The notes beneath the pieces were generated by a model, which was given only the letters and a program-made list of their open reading frames with translations, did not search any database and was not told the DNA's origin. Of a stretch of DNA of 64,000 nt, positions 60,871 to 64,000 are shown piece after piece (position 1 is the first letter of the stretch; each line of letters starts with the position of its first letter). The DNA is taken from NCBI GenBank assembly GCA_050084985.1, contig JBITNC010000001.1:30876001-30940000 (forward strand), in the 5' to 3' direction. The DNA comes from Nageia nagi. Its lineage: Eukaryota; Pinophyta. Position numbers and translations under genes: made by a program.

Positions 60871-62482
60871 AATGAAGTTCTTTAATAGGAACAAAATTAT
60901 GTATAGGTTCATTGCATATTGATACAAAAGATAGCTTAGCCTTTCCTTGATCATTGATCTTGAGTTCCATTTTATGTAGCTTTTTAAGAATTTCATCATT
61001 TACATACTGAAACTAATTAGCTACAAATTGTTTTATTTAATATTAATGCAATTCCAAAGGCTAATTCACTTTTTGGTTATGAATGATATTCATTTGAGGT
61101 ACATAAATTGGTTGTATTTGATCTTGAAACCTTAAGTCACATGATGTTGCAATACTTAACTAAGGAATTGAGATTTCCCAAAAGATGGATTTGGATCTTG
61201 TTGAATTGTTCAAAAATGAATTTAAGTTGATGTTGGTATTTTTGAATAGCTAAGAACATATAGTTAATGAGGATCATATATAAGTTGTTGTGTGTATTAT
61301 TTTGTAGGTTGAGGAGGTACATTCACATTTCATGGAGATGAAACAACTTATTATGAATGTATTTGGGTTGGGTTCGATTGGTAGCCTATATGCACTTTTG
61401 GTTATTGCATATTTGATGGTGCATATGTTTATTGAACCTATGAAGAAGAAGCATGATGTAAAATACCTTGAGGTTATTATGATCTCAATTTGATCAACAT
61501 AGTTGGTTATTTATTGGAAGTATTATATTATTCAAATATAGCAACTCAAGGTGATGTAACCTTTCTAACCCTTAGGACTTGTAAACCATGATCTAGCCCT
61601 TGCTCTTATGAAATGTTGATTCTTTATAACTTATTTTTTAGCATAATAAAATATATACCACTCTTAAAATAATATTTATTTCTCTTTATGTTTAGGATAG
61701 AGGACATTAGGTGACCTAAGAGTGCTTGTTTCATGTTGTAAAAGTGGCTTATGATTTGAAGTATCAACTTGAGATGCAAATGTAGCTTGGGGTACACTTG
61801 ATAATAATTATTGGTCTTCATTGGAAGTGAAAGGCATGATTGCAATAATTATAGATAATGGTACAAAAGAATATTGAGGAAGTCTATTAATTACATATTG
61901 AAAATGTAGTTTCTTACTCTTCATATTCCTTAGAACAACAAAGGGATAATCCACTTATTCATCATCTTGAACATCAATGGGATACATTATGTATATAAAT
62001 GATTGGGGGTGAAAAATACAAAGATTTAGAAACCCTTACACCTTACACTACTTGGAGATAAGGATCCTCAAAATCTATTGAGGTAGTATCTCTATGTCCA
62101 TATTGAGGTCCAACAACTTGAGACTTTGGGAAAGCAAGAAAACTTTGTCTAGTCTTAAATTGATCAAATATTTCTTGGACAAGTGGATCACTCATAAAAA
62201 TATCTTGTTGTAAAAGAGTGTCTTCTTAATAATTAGACACATTTAAATGTGAGGACATAGATCCTTAAAATAAAAGGTTTATATGGATACTAGGACTAAT
62301 CATACTCTTATGTAATTTTGAACCTTATTGAAGGTATTCTTATATGGAGATGTTGGAATGGAAAATAATTGTGTCACTTGAGGTGTATGTAGGTTGGAAT
62401 AATGATTATGTTGAGGTTGGAAATCCTTTTGCACTTCTTCTCTAATTTATCTCATCCCTGATTGAGACCTATCCTCAACCAT
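60871..62482 (-). pseudogene. Gag-like remnant with similarity to the Tat gag
   Basis: At about 60983-60890 the minus strand reads KLHKMELKINDQGKAKLSFV then SICNEPIHNFVPIKEL. The Tat gag at 32310 reads MELKVNEHGKMKLSYISI then FNDPIHPSLPTK; over half the positions agree. Farther right the translation is Gln/Pro/Tyr-rich with many stops, like the Tat gag front. A possible start, MVEDRSQSGMR, is at 62482. Whether it belongs to the gypsy pol on its left or is a separate Tat fragment is open. Confidence 0.45.
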
Positions 62483-64000
62483 GGTAATATATGGATCATA
62501 ATTTATCATGAAGTTATTACATTAAAACCCTTTTATCTCCTTACATAAAGATTAAACAACAATAAAAAAAAACTACTCATAAAAGAAACAACATACCAAT
62601 GGTACAATACAAGACAAAATAAACAAACACCAAGTCAAAAGTTTTGTTATGATCTTGATTTAATAAATACAAGACTAAAATAATCAAACTATATGATCTT
62701 TCAAATAACAATCCTATATGAAAAGATAACAATCATGAGAATATATAAATAGTGTGTTATATTTTCTAATTTCTTATTTTCTTAATTAATACTTGTATCC
62801 TTTTAATGAGGTTTATTGTAAGATTCTTTTGATCTCTTTTGTAGTTTTCATAGAATTAACCTAGTGAAGCATTTATAGGAAAAGGATAAATATTTAGGGA
62901 TACAAATTGTTTAAGGCTCAATTCAAGTCCTTACCTTAGTAATCACCTCCAAGTGTGATTCATACCATGGGTTGAAAGGTGCATGTACCTTGAAAAACCC
63001 TTGACTTATGAATATAAGATGCAATATAATAAAATAAATATGATTATGCAACTAAATGTATACAAAGTGTAACTACAAACCTTCATGATATAATAAATAA
63101 AATTTGGCACTCCCACCCATGTATGAGGTTTCACTAATGCAAGTACAAAATAAAAATAAAACTCTTTTCTTTTTCTTTTCATTTTTTCAAAGCAAATACC
63201 TATGATGCACATAGTAAACAAGGTCTAATCCAGAGCATAAATGGTTTAGATACAATCCTAAAAGGATCCTAATCCAAAATCTCTAGCTCTCACATAATAA
63301 TTATGGTACAAAATCAAATCCTAACTGACCTATTAAGGATTGATTACCAATACCAATGGGTAGGTCAATCAAACAACCAACCAATTGGCCATAGTGGTAC
63401 CTAGGGAACCTAACAAATGATTAATAAATTCTCAAAAATTTAATAAAACTCTCTCACAAGGGTATCCAATTTGTACAATTATCTAGGAAGAGGAATTATG
63501 CCACCTACTAAAAACTTACAGATGTTATGAAAATGAAAAATATAAGTCTAAAATAATCCTAATTGCTAATACCATTGTAACCTACATCCAAAGAGCTGAC
63601 TTATAAGAATGATTGATTGGGTAAATATCGATTATAATGATATATGATTTGATGAAAGTTAACTATAGAACTATAGCTAATCTAATCAAATTTGGTTAAA
63701 GATATGAGATGGATTACTCAAAAAAAATTTAATATCTCATTCCAAACTTTGTAACAATAAATCCTGGAAAGTCACATCAAAAAATTAGTACTATCAATAT
63801 ATCATAAGCAATGAGAAGTATTTAGAATACAAATTAAAGCATAAAAATTAGAGCATAGTTAGGAAAAAACCTTCATGAATGTGATTCTCAATAACCATTA
63901 AGAGATACCACCATGATCACCATTCTCTAATACTATTTTCTAGTACTTCATAATGTAAACACACCCTACAAATAATCTTGAAAATGAAGTAATAATGATA
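62483..64000. other. AT-rich sequence, unassigned
   Basis: No supported coding region or RNA gene. By position it could include the 5' LTR of the minus-strand gypsy element. CCTAACA at 63409-63415 would fit an LTR end in minus orientation, but there is no second copy in the window to prove it. Confidence 0.35.

Noticed and set aside
1-64000. Host genes, tRNA or rRNA genes
   Set aside because: All recognisable protein signals are from retrotransposons, and I saw no tRNA cloverleaf-like or rRNA-like segment; tRNA matches are limited to primer binding sites.

Overview
The window is repeat-rich, AT-rich nuclear DNA from a plant, most likely a seed plant with a large genome. I found no host gene, tRNA, rRNA or CRISPR array. 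Almost everything that can be recognised is LTR retrotransposon: plant Ty1/copia and Ty3/gypsy elements nested in each other, with polyproteins broken by stops and frameshifts. A gymnosperm or other giant-genome plant would fit, but nothing here fixes the species.

Layout. (1) 1-3545 holds one and a half copies of a ~2.1 kb non-coding tandem duplication. (2) The second copy is interrupted at 3545 and resumes at about 51023. Between these points lies one giant + strand Ty3/gypsy element of the Tat/Ogre type (3546-51022). It has gag, protease, RT-RNase H, a second (archaeal-type) RNase H, integrase, and a long 3' region with an antisense ORF resembling a plant mobile domain. Without its insertions it would be about 19.6 kb. 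(3) Three elements sit inside it. A Ty1/copia block with three LTRs and two internal regions (4682-19444, + strand) splits the Tat 5' LTR and has a perfect AAAAT target duplication. A SIRE-like Ty1/copia element (21562-31111, - strand) splits Tat gag. A deleted Ty3/gypsy element (about 45515-49032, - strand) lies in the Tat 3' region. (4) From about 52140 to at least 60870 lies another decayed minus-strand Ty3/gypsy element. Its integrase is split by a young, nearly intact Ty1/copia element of Tnt1/Tork type (52910-58124, + strand). That copia has 605-bp LTRs differing at 7 sites and a perfect CTTTG target duplication. (5) 60870-62482 carries a gag-like remnant with similarity to the Tat gag. 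The rest is AT-rich sequence I cannot assign.

Relative ages from the sequence: the Tat LTRs are the most diverged, then the SIRE-like LTRs (more than 10% by eye), then the Tnt1-like pair (1.2%). The outer LTRs of the three-LTR block differ at only 2 of 489 sites.

The most interesting details are: five stem-loop repeats with a compensatory base-pair change at the 3' end of the 4682-19444 block; the antisense plant-mobile-domain ORF in the Tat element; the self-nested three-LTR structure; hairpins in the copia U3; and a possible spliced leader upstream of its gag. I saw no convincing new host system.
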